A DNA stretch of 9,201 bases from CAZGCA01 sp964524145. GTDB lineage: Bacteria; Hydrogenedentota; CAZGCA01. Made by a program: the position numbers and the translations under genes. Shown piece after piece: positions 1 through 6,443 of this stretch. Below the pieces are notes generated by a model, which searched no databases, was not told the origin of the DNA, and worked only from the letters and a program-made list of their open reading frames with translations. The stretch's first letter is position 1; each line of letters starts with the position of its first letter. The DNA lies in contig CAZGCA010000128.1 in NCBI GenBank assembly GCA_964524145.1, forward strand, positions 1 through 9,201, given 5' to 3'.

Positions 1-1978
1 TGGCCTGCTCCGTCGGTTCCGTGGCCTGCTCCGTCGGTTCCGTGGCCTGCTCCGTGGCTTGTTCCGCCTGGTCGGCGATTGTTTCGGGCTTGGCTTTTCC
101 GGTCAGCATATCGACGGCAGCCTGCTCGAACCCGCGCTCGTCATCGAGAAACGACGCCGGAATGGCTTCGCCGACAACTTCCCCGACGCTCACCGTGCCG
201 CCTTCCTGGGTCCCGTACTTGCCCTTGTCCCCTTCCTCGATGTCGTGCAGGTAGTCCTTGACGCTGAGGCCAATCTTGCGTCCGTGTGCATCAAGACTGA
301 TGACTTTGACGCTGAGTTTTTGACCTACATCCACGACATCTTCGGGTTTTGCGACCCGCTCGTGCGACAGTTCGGAAACGTGGATTAGCCCCTCGATACC
401 GTTGTCGAGCCGGGCAAACGCCCCGAACGAAACGAGTTTCGAAATCGTGACCTCTATGTGGTCGCCTACATTATACTTACTGGGAGCCTCTTCCCAAGGA
501 TCAGTCTCAAGCTGTTTGAGCCCAAGCGACACCTTCTCGTGTTCAGGATCAAGACTCAGGATCTTGACTTTCGCGACGCTTCCCTTCTGCAAGATCTCCG
601 ATGGATGTCCCACTTTCTGCGTCCAGGACATATCGGAGACATGGAGCAACCCGTCAATACCCTCTTCAATCTGGATGAACGCACCGTAGTCTGTCAGGTT
701 ACGGATTTCACCTTCAATGACGGTGCCGACGGGGTACTTCTCCGGGAGCTCCATCCATGGGTTGGGCTGTGTTTGCTTGAGCCCGAGCGCGATTCTGCGG
801 TTCTCCGGATCTATCGCGAGCACTTTCACCTCGACTTCCTGGTCGAGGTCGAGCACGTCGGCAGGATGGCGTATCCGTTTGGTCCAACTCATCTCTGAAA
901 CGTGAACCATTCCCTCGACACCTTCCTCGAGGTGGATGAACGCGCCATAATCGGTCATGCTCACGACTTCTCCCTTGATAATGGAATCAACGGGATACCG
1001 CGTAGCGACGTTAAGCCACGGGTCCGGGGTTTTGTCCTTCAGGCTGAGCGATATGCGTTCGGCCTGTTTGTCGAAGCCGCGGACAATAACCTCGATCTTC
1101 TCGCCAACCTGGACGACCTGGGAGGGGTGGCGAACCCTGCCCCATGACATGTCCGTAACGTGTAACAGCCCGTCGATCCCGCCAACGTCGACGAACGCGC
1201 CGAAATCGGTTATGTTCTTGACCTCGCCTTCGAGCAGTTTCCCGATCTCGATTGTCTCGAGAAGCGCGCCTTTCTCTTCGGCACGCGATTCCTCGAGAAG
1301 CTTTCGTCGGGACAGCACGACGTTGCGGCGGCGCTTGGTGAGCTTGATTATCTTGAAATCGAGCGTTTCGCCAATATACCTGTCGAGATCGCTCGTCGGA
1401 CGCCAGTCGACCTGGCTTGCGGGCAAGAACGCGTCGAGACCGATGTCAACCTTGAGCCCACCCTTGACTCGTTTGATCACCCTGCCCGTGGCGACTCCAT
1501 CGTCCTCGTAGATGCGTTGGACCGTTGTCCAGTTCTTGATTTTGTCGGCCTTGATCTTCGACAGGACGGGTATCCCGTCCTCGCCTTCCGGATCATCAAT
1601 GAAGATGTCGAACTCGTCGCCGATCTTGATCTCGAGGTCCCGGGGGAATTCCGTTATGGGTATCGCGCCCTCGCTCTTGTACCGTATGTCAACGAGCACG
1701 CGATCATTGTCGACGTCTATGACCTGTCCTCGCACGACTTCGCCCTGCGCGAAACTCTTAATGGTGTCCTCGTAGACCTTGAGCATATCTTCCTGCGATA
1801 GCTTGTCGGCGTCGACGTCAGGTATTTCCGGCAGCGTAAGCCGGGTTTCCGGTATATCAGCCGGCGTTGTGCCGCCGTTCAGAGCGGTCTCGTCAGACTC
1901 AACAGCTTCAGATTCTTGTTCGGACGATGCTTCCAGGCCGGTTTCCGGCGCGGACTCGTCCTTTGTTCTTGGTGCCAT
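1..1978 (-). CDS. rpsA: 30S ribosomal protein S1, 3' end cut by window edge
   Basis: S1 binds mRNA on the 30S subunit and helps load messages, especially those with weak or no Shine-Dalgarno. The minus frame is open from the ATG at 1978 to the window edge (659 codons, no stop seen). It reads as six S1 (OB-fold) repeats: about residues 76-146, 155-228, 246-316, 328-400, 415-487 and 502-575. Repeats 3-6 carry the classic pattern TDFGAF/TDYGAF/VSFGAF followed by GLLHVTDMSW-type and SLSLK/LGLKQ-type segments. Repeats 1 and 2 are divergent, as is usual for the ribosome-binding half. An acidic leader of about 75 residues precedes repeat 1, and a tail of at least 80 residues follows repeat 6, ending in Thr/Glu/Pro/Gln/Ala repeats. 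The protein is therefore well over the 557 residues of E. coli S1. The start is set by AGGAGGT ten bases upstream. Family identity is certain; the length of the missing C-terminus is unknown. Confidence 0.97.
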   Translation of the reverse strand, partial: MAPRTKDESAPETGLEASSEQESEAVESDETALNGGTTPADIPETRLTLPEIPDVDADKLSQEDMLKVYEDTIKSFAQGEVVRGQVIDVDNDRVLVDIRYKSEGAIPITEFPRDLEIKIGDEFDIFIDDPEGEDGIPVLSKIKADKIKNWTTVQRIYEDDGVATGRVIKRVKGGLKVDIGLDAFLPASQVDWRPTSDLDRYIGETLDFKIIKLTKRRRNVVLSRRKLLEESRAEEKGALLETIEIGKLLEGEVKNITDFGAFVDVGGIDGLLHVTDMSWGRVRHPSQVVQVGEKIEVIVRGFDKQAERISLSLKDKTPDPWLNVATRYPVDSIIKGEVVSMTDYGAFIHLEEGVEGMVHVSEMSWTKRIRHPADVLDLDQEVEVKVLAIDPENRRIALGLKQTQPNPWMELPEKYPVGTVIEGEIRNLTDYGAFIQIEEGIDGLLHVSDMSWTQKVGHPSEILQKGSVAKVKILSLDPEHEKVSLGLKQLETDPWEEAPSKYNVGDHIEVTISKLVSFGAFARLDNGIEGLIHVSELSHERVAKPEDVVDVGQKLSVKVISLDAHGRKIGLSVKDYLHDIEEGDKGKYGTQEGGTVSVGEVVGEAIPASFLDDERGFEQAAVDMLTGKAKPETIADQAEQATEQATEPTEQATEPTEQA
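2..58 (-). repeat. 21-bp tandem repeat coding the S1 tail heptad EPTEQAT
   Basis: Two perfect 21-bp units (starting at 1 and 22) and a shortened third unit are in frame with rpsA. They encode repeats of Glu-Pro-Thr-Glu-Gln-Ala-Thr, then degenerate EQAT units toward 70. The array continues to, and probably past, the window edge. Near-identical DNA copies suggest recent slippage expansion in a disordered tail rather than old, selected protein repeats. Confidence 0.85.
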
Positions 1979-1988
1979 TACGGTTGTT

Positions 1989-1995
1989 ACCTCCT
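1989..1995 (-). promoter_or_regulatory. rpsA ribosome binding site
   Basis: Minus-strand AGGAGGT, a near-perfect Shine-Dalgarno, lies ten bases before the ATG at 1978 and fixes the rpsA start. It is also the end of a five-codon upstream reading frame (ATG at 2004, stop TAA at 1989-1987), so a ribosome finishing that frame would sit on this site. Confidence 0.85.
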
Positions 1996-2014
1996 AGCCA
2001 ACATAGTAACCTCA

Positions 2015-2038
2015 ACGTATAGAGAAACGTATAGAGAA
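2015..2038. repeat. 12-bp perfect tandem duplication in the rpsA leader
   Basis: ACGTATAGAGAA occurs twice back to back (2015-2026 and 2027-2038, plus-strand reading). It lies just downstream of the predicted rpsA -10 box, at the expected transcription start, so the rpsA message would begin inside the first-transcribed copy. Confidence 0.9.
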
Positions 2039-2042
2039 GAAA

Positions 2043-2072
2043 ATGGTACCACCCCCCGACACGCCCTGTCAA
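2043..2072 (-). promoter_or_regulatory. rpsA promoter (sigma70 type)
   Basis: Reading the minus strand, a perfect TTGACA -35 box (2072-2067) is followed after 18 bases by TACCAT (2048-2043), which matches four of six TATAAT bases. Transcription would start near 2036, giving a leader of roughly 58 nt. A perfect -35 box fits the high expression expected of a ribosomal protein gene. The weaker -10 box is the main uncertainty. Confidence 0.65.
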
Positions 2073-2151
2073 GTGCAACATTCCAAAAAGCCAAGGTTTC
2101 CGAGAATGCTGGGTGGAGCCGCTTTCGTCCTCCGCACAACGCGGTTCGAAC

Positions 2152-2181
2152 TTGATTGCCTGCAGAGCGAGCAGTTATAAT
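2152..2181 (+). promoter_or_regulatory. Promoter of the 155-aa membrane protein gene
   Basis: TTGATT (2152-2157), 18 bases, then a perfect TATAAT (2176-2181). Predicted start near 2188 gives a leader of about 50 nt before the ATG at 2238. It is divergent from the rpsA promoter, with about 80 bp between the two -35 boxes, enough room for a shared regulator site, although I see no obvious palindrome there. Confidence 0.7.
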
Positions 2182-2224
2182 CGGAAGTGAAGAAGTTGTG
2201 CTGAGGCGATTGTATACACGAAGT

Positions 2225-2230
2225 GGAGGA
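2225..2230 (+). promoter_or_regulatory. RBS that decides the start at 2238
   Basis: GGAGGA ends seven bases before the ATG at 2238. The frame could be extended to a GTG at 2223, but that start would lie upstream of the Shine-Dalgarno, so the ATG at 2238 is preferred. Confidence 0.75.
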
Positions 2231-2237
2231 GCATGCC

Positions 2238-2705
2238 ATGAAGAAGGTGCTTTTGTTTGTCGTACTCGTGGTCGTGTTTGTGATTGCCCTGCCATTTCTG
2301 TTGCGCGGTCTCAGATCGATCGAACCGAAGAAAGTCACTTTCGACGGTATGATCGCCCATCTCGCTGGCCAAGGATTTAATGTAAGCGAACGGCGAACGG
2401 CCGCGCTGGTCCATCGAGGGTCTACCGAGGGAGCCGAGGTGCTGGTTAACGGCGGCGAGGCGATAGTCCGCATGTTCAAGTTCGAGAACAGCGGCGTGCT
2501 CAATATAGCGTTCGAGAACTCGAAGGAAAGTGTGGGAGACGGAATCGCCCAGTCGATGGGGATAACCACCCAGCTCGGCGTCCAGGTCGCGCCGCGCCGC
2601 GATAAGAAGCACTACCCGGTCAAGAAAGGCGGCCAGCTTTTCGTCGTACACTGCGACAACAAAGCGCTGACGCAGCAGCTGCTCGACGCTATCAAGCACT
2701 ACTGA
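2238..2705 (+). CDS. Membrane-anchored protein of unknown function, 155 aa
   Basis: I do not recognise this protein as a named family. It begins with MKK followed by one strongly hydrophobic helix (about residues 4-22), best read as a signal anchor: there is no lipobox cysteine and no clear signal-peptidase site. The remaining 130 or so residues are soluble, mixed alpha/beta in character, with many Lys/Arg/Glu, and would lie outside the membrane if the positive N-terminus stays in the cytoplasm. One cysteine (in FVVHCDNK) lies near the C-terminus. The gene has its own promoter and Shine-Dalgarno, and its codon use resembles the neighbouring genes, so it is likely real. It is divergent from rpsA and stands 182 bp before leuS, so the context does not reveal a function. 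Confidence 0.75.
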   Translation: MKKVLLFVVLVVVFVIALPFLLRGLRSIEPKKVTFDGMIAHLAGQGFNVSERRTAALVHRGSTEGAEVLVNGGEAIVRMFKFENSGVLNIAFENSKESVGDGIAQSMGITTQLGVQVAPRRDKKHYPVKKGGQLFVVHCDNKALTQQLLDAIKHY

Positions 2706-2788
2706 GCCGCGAACAATACTCCTGGCGACTCATCCCGCACCGCCACTGCGGTTTCGTCCTGTCCACCAGCAGCGCGGACGCGTGGAAG

Positions 2789-2818
2789 TTGCAGACGACG
2801 CGCGGGTCTTGGTATAAT
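2789..2818 (+). promoter_or_regulatory. leuS promoter (sigma70 type)
   Basis: TTGCAG (2789-2794), an 18-base spacer and a perfect TATAAT (2813-2818). The start would be near 2825, leaving a leader of about 63 nt before the ATG at 2888. That is too short for a T-box riboswitch, and no T-box or leader-peptide feature is visible. The rest of the 2706-2887 gap holds only a weak 5-bp hairpin (2735-2751). Confidence 0.7.
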
Positions 2819-2887
2819 GGTGGCGTTCCAGCTTTTGACCACCCGTGAGACGGTCTAACAGTCATCTGAACGAAAGCATATTGCACC

Positions 2888-5356
2888 ATGGCTGAGAGAG
2901 AGACGGATTTTCGCGAGATAGAACGGAAGTGGCGGCGGCGCTGGGAGGAGACGGGCGCGCACAAGGTGCGTGACGACGACCCGCGGCAGAAATACTACTG
3001 CCTGGACATGTTTCCCTACCCTTCGGGCGTCGGGCTGCACGTGGGCCACTGGCGCGGTTACGTGTTGTCGGACGTCTGGACCCGGTACAAGACCCTGCAG
3101 GGGTACAACGTTCTTCATCCCATGGGGTGGGACTCGTTCGGTCTGCCCGCCGAGAACGACGCCATCAAGAAAGGCATCCATCCCGCGAAGAATACTGCGG
3201 ACAATATCGCGAACTTCAGACGCCAGCTGGACGAGATCGGCGCGATGTACGATTGGGACCGCGAGGTGAACACGTGCAACCCGCGGTTCTACAAATGGAC
3301 GCAGTGGATATTCCTCCATATGTTCAAACGCGGTCTGGCGTACAAGGCGATGATGCCGATCAACTGGTGTCCGAGCTGCAAGTGCGGCCTGGCCAACGAG
3401 GAGGTTGTCGCGGGGCTGTGCGAACGGTGCGGAAGCGAGGCCACGAAGAAGGAGATGAGCCAGTGGATGCTGCGCATCACGTCGTACGCGCAGCGGCTGC
3501 TCGACGACCTCGACAAGCTGAACTGGTCGGACCGTGTGAAGACGATGCAGGCCAACTGGATAGGGCGCAGCGAGGGCGCGATGGCGACGTTTCGTGCCGT
3601 ACCGCCCGGGGGCGGCGATCCCAAACCGTTCGACGTGTTCACGACGCGACCGGACACCTTGTTCGGCGCGACCTACGTGGTCTTTGCGCCCGAACATCCG
3701 ATGGTGGGCGAGATGTGTGCCCCCGAGAAGCAGGGTGAAGTCGATGCGTACATCGAGCGGAGCAAGAAGATATCCGAGATCGAACGGGCCAACATTAAGA
3801 AAGAGAAGACGGGCGTGTTCATCGGTGCGTACGCGGTCAATCCGGTCAACGGCAAGGAGGTACCGATCTGGATCGCCGATTACGTGATGCTCGGGTACGG
3901 GACGGGGATGATAATGGCTGTCCCGGCGCACGACGAACGCGATTTCGAGTTTGCGACGACGTTTGACTTGCCGATAATCGAGGTGGTGCATTCGGACGAC
4001 GCCGTGCGCAACGACGACGGGACGCTTGCCGAGGCGTATGTCGGCGAAGGAACGATGATGAACTCGGGCGAGTTCGACGGGTTGCGTTCGGAGGTCGCGA
4101 AAGAAAAGATTACCGATTGGCTGAACGAGAAAGGGCTCGCCGAGCATACCGTTACGTACCGGTTGCGCGACTGGGTGTTTTCGAGGCAGCGGTACTGGGG
4201 CGAACCGATACCGATCGTCAACTGCGACAAGTGCGGCCACGTGCCTGTTGACGAGAGCGATCTGCCGATACTGTTGCCGGACGTCGAGCGGTACGAGCCG
4301 ACGGGCACCGGCGAGTCGCCGCTCGCAAGCATGACGGACTGGGTCAACACGACGTGCCCGCAATGCGGCGGCGATGCCAAACGCGAGACGGACACGATGC
4401 CGCAATGGGCGGGGTCGTCGTGGTACGCGTTGCGGTACGCGTCGCCGGACTGCGATACGGCGGTCGCGTCGCCCGACGCCCTGCGCGACTGGTTGCCGGT
4501 CGACCTGTACGTCGGCGGTATCGAGCACGCGATACTGCACCTGCTCTATGCGAGGTTCTTCACGAAGTTTCTTTACGACATAGGTGCCATCGAGTTTGAC
4601 GAGCCGTTCACCCGGCTGTTCAACCAGGGCATGATCTGCCGCAAGAGCGAGAAGACCGGCAAAGTCGAGAAGATGTCGAAATCGAAAGGGAACGTCGTTG
4701 CGCCCGACGACCTTGTTGCAGAGTACGGGACGGACTCCGTCCGGTTGTACGAGCTGTTTGTCGGGCCGCCGGAGGTCGATTCGGAGTGGAACGACCGCGG
4801 TATCGAAGGGATGTACAGGTTTCAGCGGCGGCTCTGGAACTGGGTCGAATCGACGAAAGACTCGCTGGCGGAGAAGACCGGCCACGACCTCGAGATGCAG
4901 CGGCATATACTCGTGAAGAAGGTCACGGAACGGCTCGAATCGTTCCGGTTCAACACGGCCATCAGCGCGATGATGGAGTTCCTCAACTATGCCATTAGCG
5001 CGGAGAACCCCGACGTTGCGGACATGCAGACGGTCGAGACGGCACTGATTGTGCTCTCGCCGTTTGCGCCACATCTTGCCGAGGAGCTGTGGGAACGCAC
5101 AGGACACAAAGACTCCATCTTCAAGTCGTCCTGGCCGGCCTACGACGAATCGCTTACCGAACTGCCGAAGGTTACCGTGGCGGTCCAGGTGAACGGCAAG
5201 GTGCGCGGTACGCTCGAGATAGACGCCGACTCGGCGCAAGAGGTTGTCGAGGAAGCGGCGTTACAGGCGGGGACAGTCGCGAACTTTGTCGCCGGCAAGA
5301 AGATCGTCAAACGCATTTACGTGCCGAACAAGATCGTCAACTTCGTAGTCAGGTAA
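2888..5356 (+). CDS. leuS: Leucyl-tRNA synthetase
   Basis: This cytoplasmic class I enzyme joins leucine to tRNA-Leu using ATP and edits mischarged products. The 822-aa length is normal for bacteria. Visible signatures in order are the HIGH motif as HVGH (residues 51-54) after FPYPSG, and a first zinc knuckle C161-x2-C164 with C178-x2-C181. Next comes the CP1 editing domain, with the Thr-rich TTRPDTLFG (252-260) and GTGMIMAVPAHDERD (338-352), including the conserved editing Asp349. These are followed by FSRQRYWGEPIP (431-442), a second zinc ribbon C446-x2-C449 / C490-x2-C493, and EHAILHLLYARF (546-557). KMSKS lies at 595-599, then the helical anticodon-binding domain and a C-terminal domain with VQVNGKVRG. 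All catalytic and editing elements are present. The ATG at 2888 gives a family-typical N-terminus, although no good Shine-Dalgarno precedes it. The gap to the next gene is 251 bp, with no clear terminator. Confidence 0.99.
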   Translation: MAERETDFREIERKWRRRWEETGAHKVRDDDPRQKYYCLDMFPYPSGVGLHVGHWRGYVLSDVWTRYKTLQGYNVLHPMGWDSFGLPAENDAIKKGIHPAKNTADNIANFRRQLDEIGAMYDWDREVNTCNPRFYKWTQWIFLHMFKRGLAYKAMMPINWCPSCKCGLANEEVVAGLCERCGSEATKKEMSQWMLRITSYAQRLLDDLDKLNWSDRVKTMQANWIGRSEGAMATFRAVPPGGGDPKPFDVFTTRPDTLFGATYVVFAPEHPMVGEMCAPEKQGEVDAYIERSKKISEIERANIKKEKTGVFIGAYAVNPVNGKEVPIWIADYVMLGYGTGMIMAVPAHDERDFEFATTFDLPIIEVVHSDDAVRNDDGTLAEAYVGEGTMMNSGEFDGLRSEVAKEKITDWLNEKGLAEHTVTYRLRDWVFSRQRYWGEPIPIVNCDKCGHVPVDESDLPILLPDVERYEPTGTGESPLASMTDWVNTTCPQCGGDAKRETDTMPQWAGSSWYALRYASPDCDTAVASPDALRDWLPVDLYVGGIEHAILHLLYARFFTKFLYDIGAIEFDEPFTRLFNQGMICRKSEKTGKVEKMSKSKGNVVAPDDLVAEYGTDSVRLYELFVGPPEVDSEWNDRGIEGMYRFQRRLWNWVESTKDSLAEKTGHDLEMQRHILVKKVTERLESFRFNTAISAMMEFLNYAISAENPDVADMQTVETALIVLSPFAPHLAEELWERTGHKDSIFKSSWPAYDESLTELPKVTVAVQVNGKVRGTLEIDADSAQEVVEEAALQAGTVANFVAGKKIVKRIYVPNKIVNFVVR

Positions 5357-5543
5357 CCAATGAAGCGTTGGGGAGGCATTCCCACCTATGACCACCGTAT
5401 AGCCAGAGGTTGCGAAGGGTGCTACCCCCGGACTCGTTTTGGGAAAGTCTCTCGCAGTTGCGCTATTCCAGTGTCCGAGCTAGCCGTCTTTGTGAGGCGA
5501 CGACTTAGCAAATGGGTCAAGTTTTCGAACCATCAACTAACAC

Positions 5544-5600
5544 TGTCATTCTGAGCGGCAGAAAACTTGCCGGTTCGAGGCCGAAGACCTCGCTAGGATA
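5544..5600. repeat. Two-hairpin intergenic element, probable dispersed repeat
   Basis: The element opens with TGTCATTCTGAGCGGCAG and ends with CGAAGACCTCGCTAGGATAA. It contains two adjacent perfect 5-bp hairpins, each with a 7-base loop: CGGCA/TGCCG (5556-5560 with 5568-5572) and CGAGG/CCTCG (5576-5580 with 5588-5592). From memory, the CATTCTGAGCG...CGAAGA(A/C)CTCGCT signature resembles short intergenic repeats found in many copies in diverse bacterial genomes. Only one copy is in this window, so the repeat status is inferred. It directly abuts the methyltransferase start and supplies its AGGA ribosome site. The preceding stretch 5357-5543 shows no gene, RNA or terminator that I can support. 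Confidence 0.5.
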
Positions 5601-5607
5601 ACACGCA

Positions 5608-6387
5608 ATGGAAGGCTTCGTGGACAGTGATCTTCCTGCCGGGTTTGACTGGCGAGAGTGGGTTGAGCGGTGGGACAGGATGCAGAACCGGTATCTTGTG
5701 CGGCGGGTCGAACGGTTCGCGCTGATTGTGCGCATGGTTCGCGAGACTCGGGAGTCCCTCTCGCGGCTGCTCAATATCGGCTGCGGGCCCGGGAGTCTGA
5801 TGGTTTCGTTGCTCGAATCGTTTCCGGAGGCCGAAGTCTTCGGTGTGGATTCCGAGCCGCTGATGCTGCTTCTCGCGAGAGAGAGGCTGGCAGAGTTCAA
5901 TGATCGCTCACGGCTTGTCCTTGCCGACCTGCGCGAGCCGTCCTGGTCCGAGTCCTTGCCGGTCCCCGTGGACGCGGTGGTCTCTGCGACGGCGCTCCAC
6001 TGGCTCTCACCGGAAGCGCTGGCGGCGCTGTATGGTCAGCTCGCGCAGATACTCCGCCCCGGCGGCATCTTTCTCAACGCCGACCATGCCGGGAGCGATT
6101 ACGCGCCGATCCAGACCGCATGGGAACGGCACCGGGACGAGATGCGCCGGGAAGAAGGCATCACCGGCGCTGAGGACTGGTACGGGTTCTGGGAGGCGTA
6201 CGCTCGCGCACTCGATGTAGACATCCAGCGCATTCGTCAGGGATTCGCTGCCGCGTGGGAAGGCGCGCCGGAGGAAGGGTTGCCGCTTGCGTGGCACTTG
6301 GACCAGCTCAGAGCAAACGGGTTCACTGCCGTCGATTGTTTCTGGCGTTGCGATTGCGACGCAGTCTATGGCGGTATTCGCCGATGA
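5608..6387 (+). CDS. Class I SAM-dependent methyltransferase, 259 aa
   Basis: Predicted cytoplasmic enzyme that transfers a methyl group from S-adenosylmethionine to an unidentified small molecule. The Rossmann-fold signatures are clear: motif I LLNIGCGPGS (54-63, glycines at 58, 60 and 62), the ribose-binding acidic residue Asp81 in FGVDSEP, Asp107 in LVLADL, motif IV VDAVVSATALHWLS (121-134) and LRPGGIFLNAD (149-159). The C-terminal hundred residues, rich in Trp and Glu, are probably the substrate cap. The overall layout, including ALHWL after motif IV, resembles the trans-aconitate-methyltransferase-like group (Methyltransf_11/25 type), but the substrate cannot be read from sequence. The ATG at 5608 is preceded by AGGA at 5595-5598. 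It ends 56 bp before comEC on the same strand; nothing known links the two functions. Confidence 0.87.
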   Translation: MEGFVDSDLPAGFDWREWVERWDRMQNRYLVRRVERFALIVRMVRETRESLSRLLNIGCGPGSLMVSLLESFPEAEVFGVDSEPLMLLLARERLAEFNDRSRLVLADLREPSWSESLPVPVDAVVSATALHWLSPEALAALYGQLAQILRPGGIFLNADHAGSDYAPIQTAWERHRDEMRREEGITGAEDWYGFWEAYARALDVDIQRIRQGFAAAWEGAPEEGLPLAWHLDQLRANGFTAVDCFWRCDCDAVYGGIRR

Positions 6388-6398
6388 GATCAGGCCGT

Positions 6399-6423
6399 AA
6401 CGCAGCTTGAGCCGATCTGCGTT
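6399..6423. promoter_or_regulatory. Inverted repeat between methyltransferase and comEC
   Basis: AACGCAG (6399-6405) and CTGCGTT (6417-6423) form a perfect 7-bp inverted repeat around an 11-base loop. The predicted comEC -35 box (6407-6412) lies in the loop. No T-run follows, so a classical intrinsic terminator is unlikely. It could be an operator or a weak terminator for the upstream gene. Confidence 0.45.
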
Positions 6424-6436
6424 TAGCTGCTACACT
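6407..6436 (+). promoter_or_regulatory. comEC promoter, probably giving a leaderless mRNA
   Basis: TTGAGC (6407-6412), 18 bases, then TACACT (6431-6436), each matching four of six consensus bases. The ATG of comEC begins eight bases after the end of the -10 box, which is where transcription should start. No purine-rich Shine-Dalgarno lies upstream of the ATG, as expected for leaderless translation. The TANNNT box about seven bases before a start codon is the known layout of leaderless promoters in Deinococcus and actinobacteria. Confidence 0.5.
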
Positions 6437-6443
6437 TCTTGTC

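Noticed and set aside
59..1801. Several plus-strand open frames opposite rpsA
   Set aside because: They lie antisense to the six S1 domains, have no ribosome sites and show low-complexity or mirrored composition. The minus-strand S1 reading explains the region.
2735..2751. Hairpin CCGCA/TGCGG followed by TTT after the 155-aa gene
   Set aside because: The stem is only five base pairs and the T-run three bases, too weak to call an intrinsic terminator.
2825..2887. T-box or leucine leader-peptide attenuator before leuS
   Set aside because: The leader is only about 63 nt, with no T-box motif, no run of Leu codons and no terminator hairpin.
2855..5239. A 794-codon open frame on the minus strand opposite leuS
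   Set aside because: It is a shadow of leuS caused by high G+C codon bias. The translation is Arg/Val/His-rich with no recognisable domain, while the plus strand is an unmistakable LeuRS.
5371..5383. Hairpin GGGA/TCCC after leuS
   Set aside because: It has a four-base-pair stem and no T-run, so it is not supportable as a terminator.
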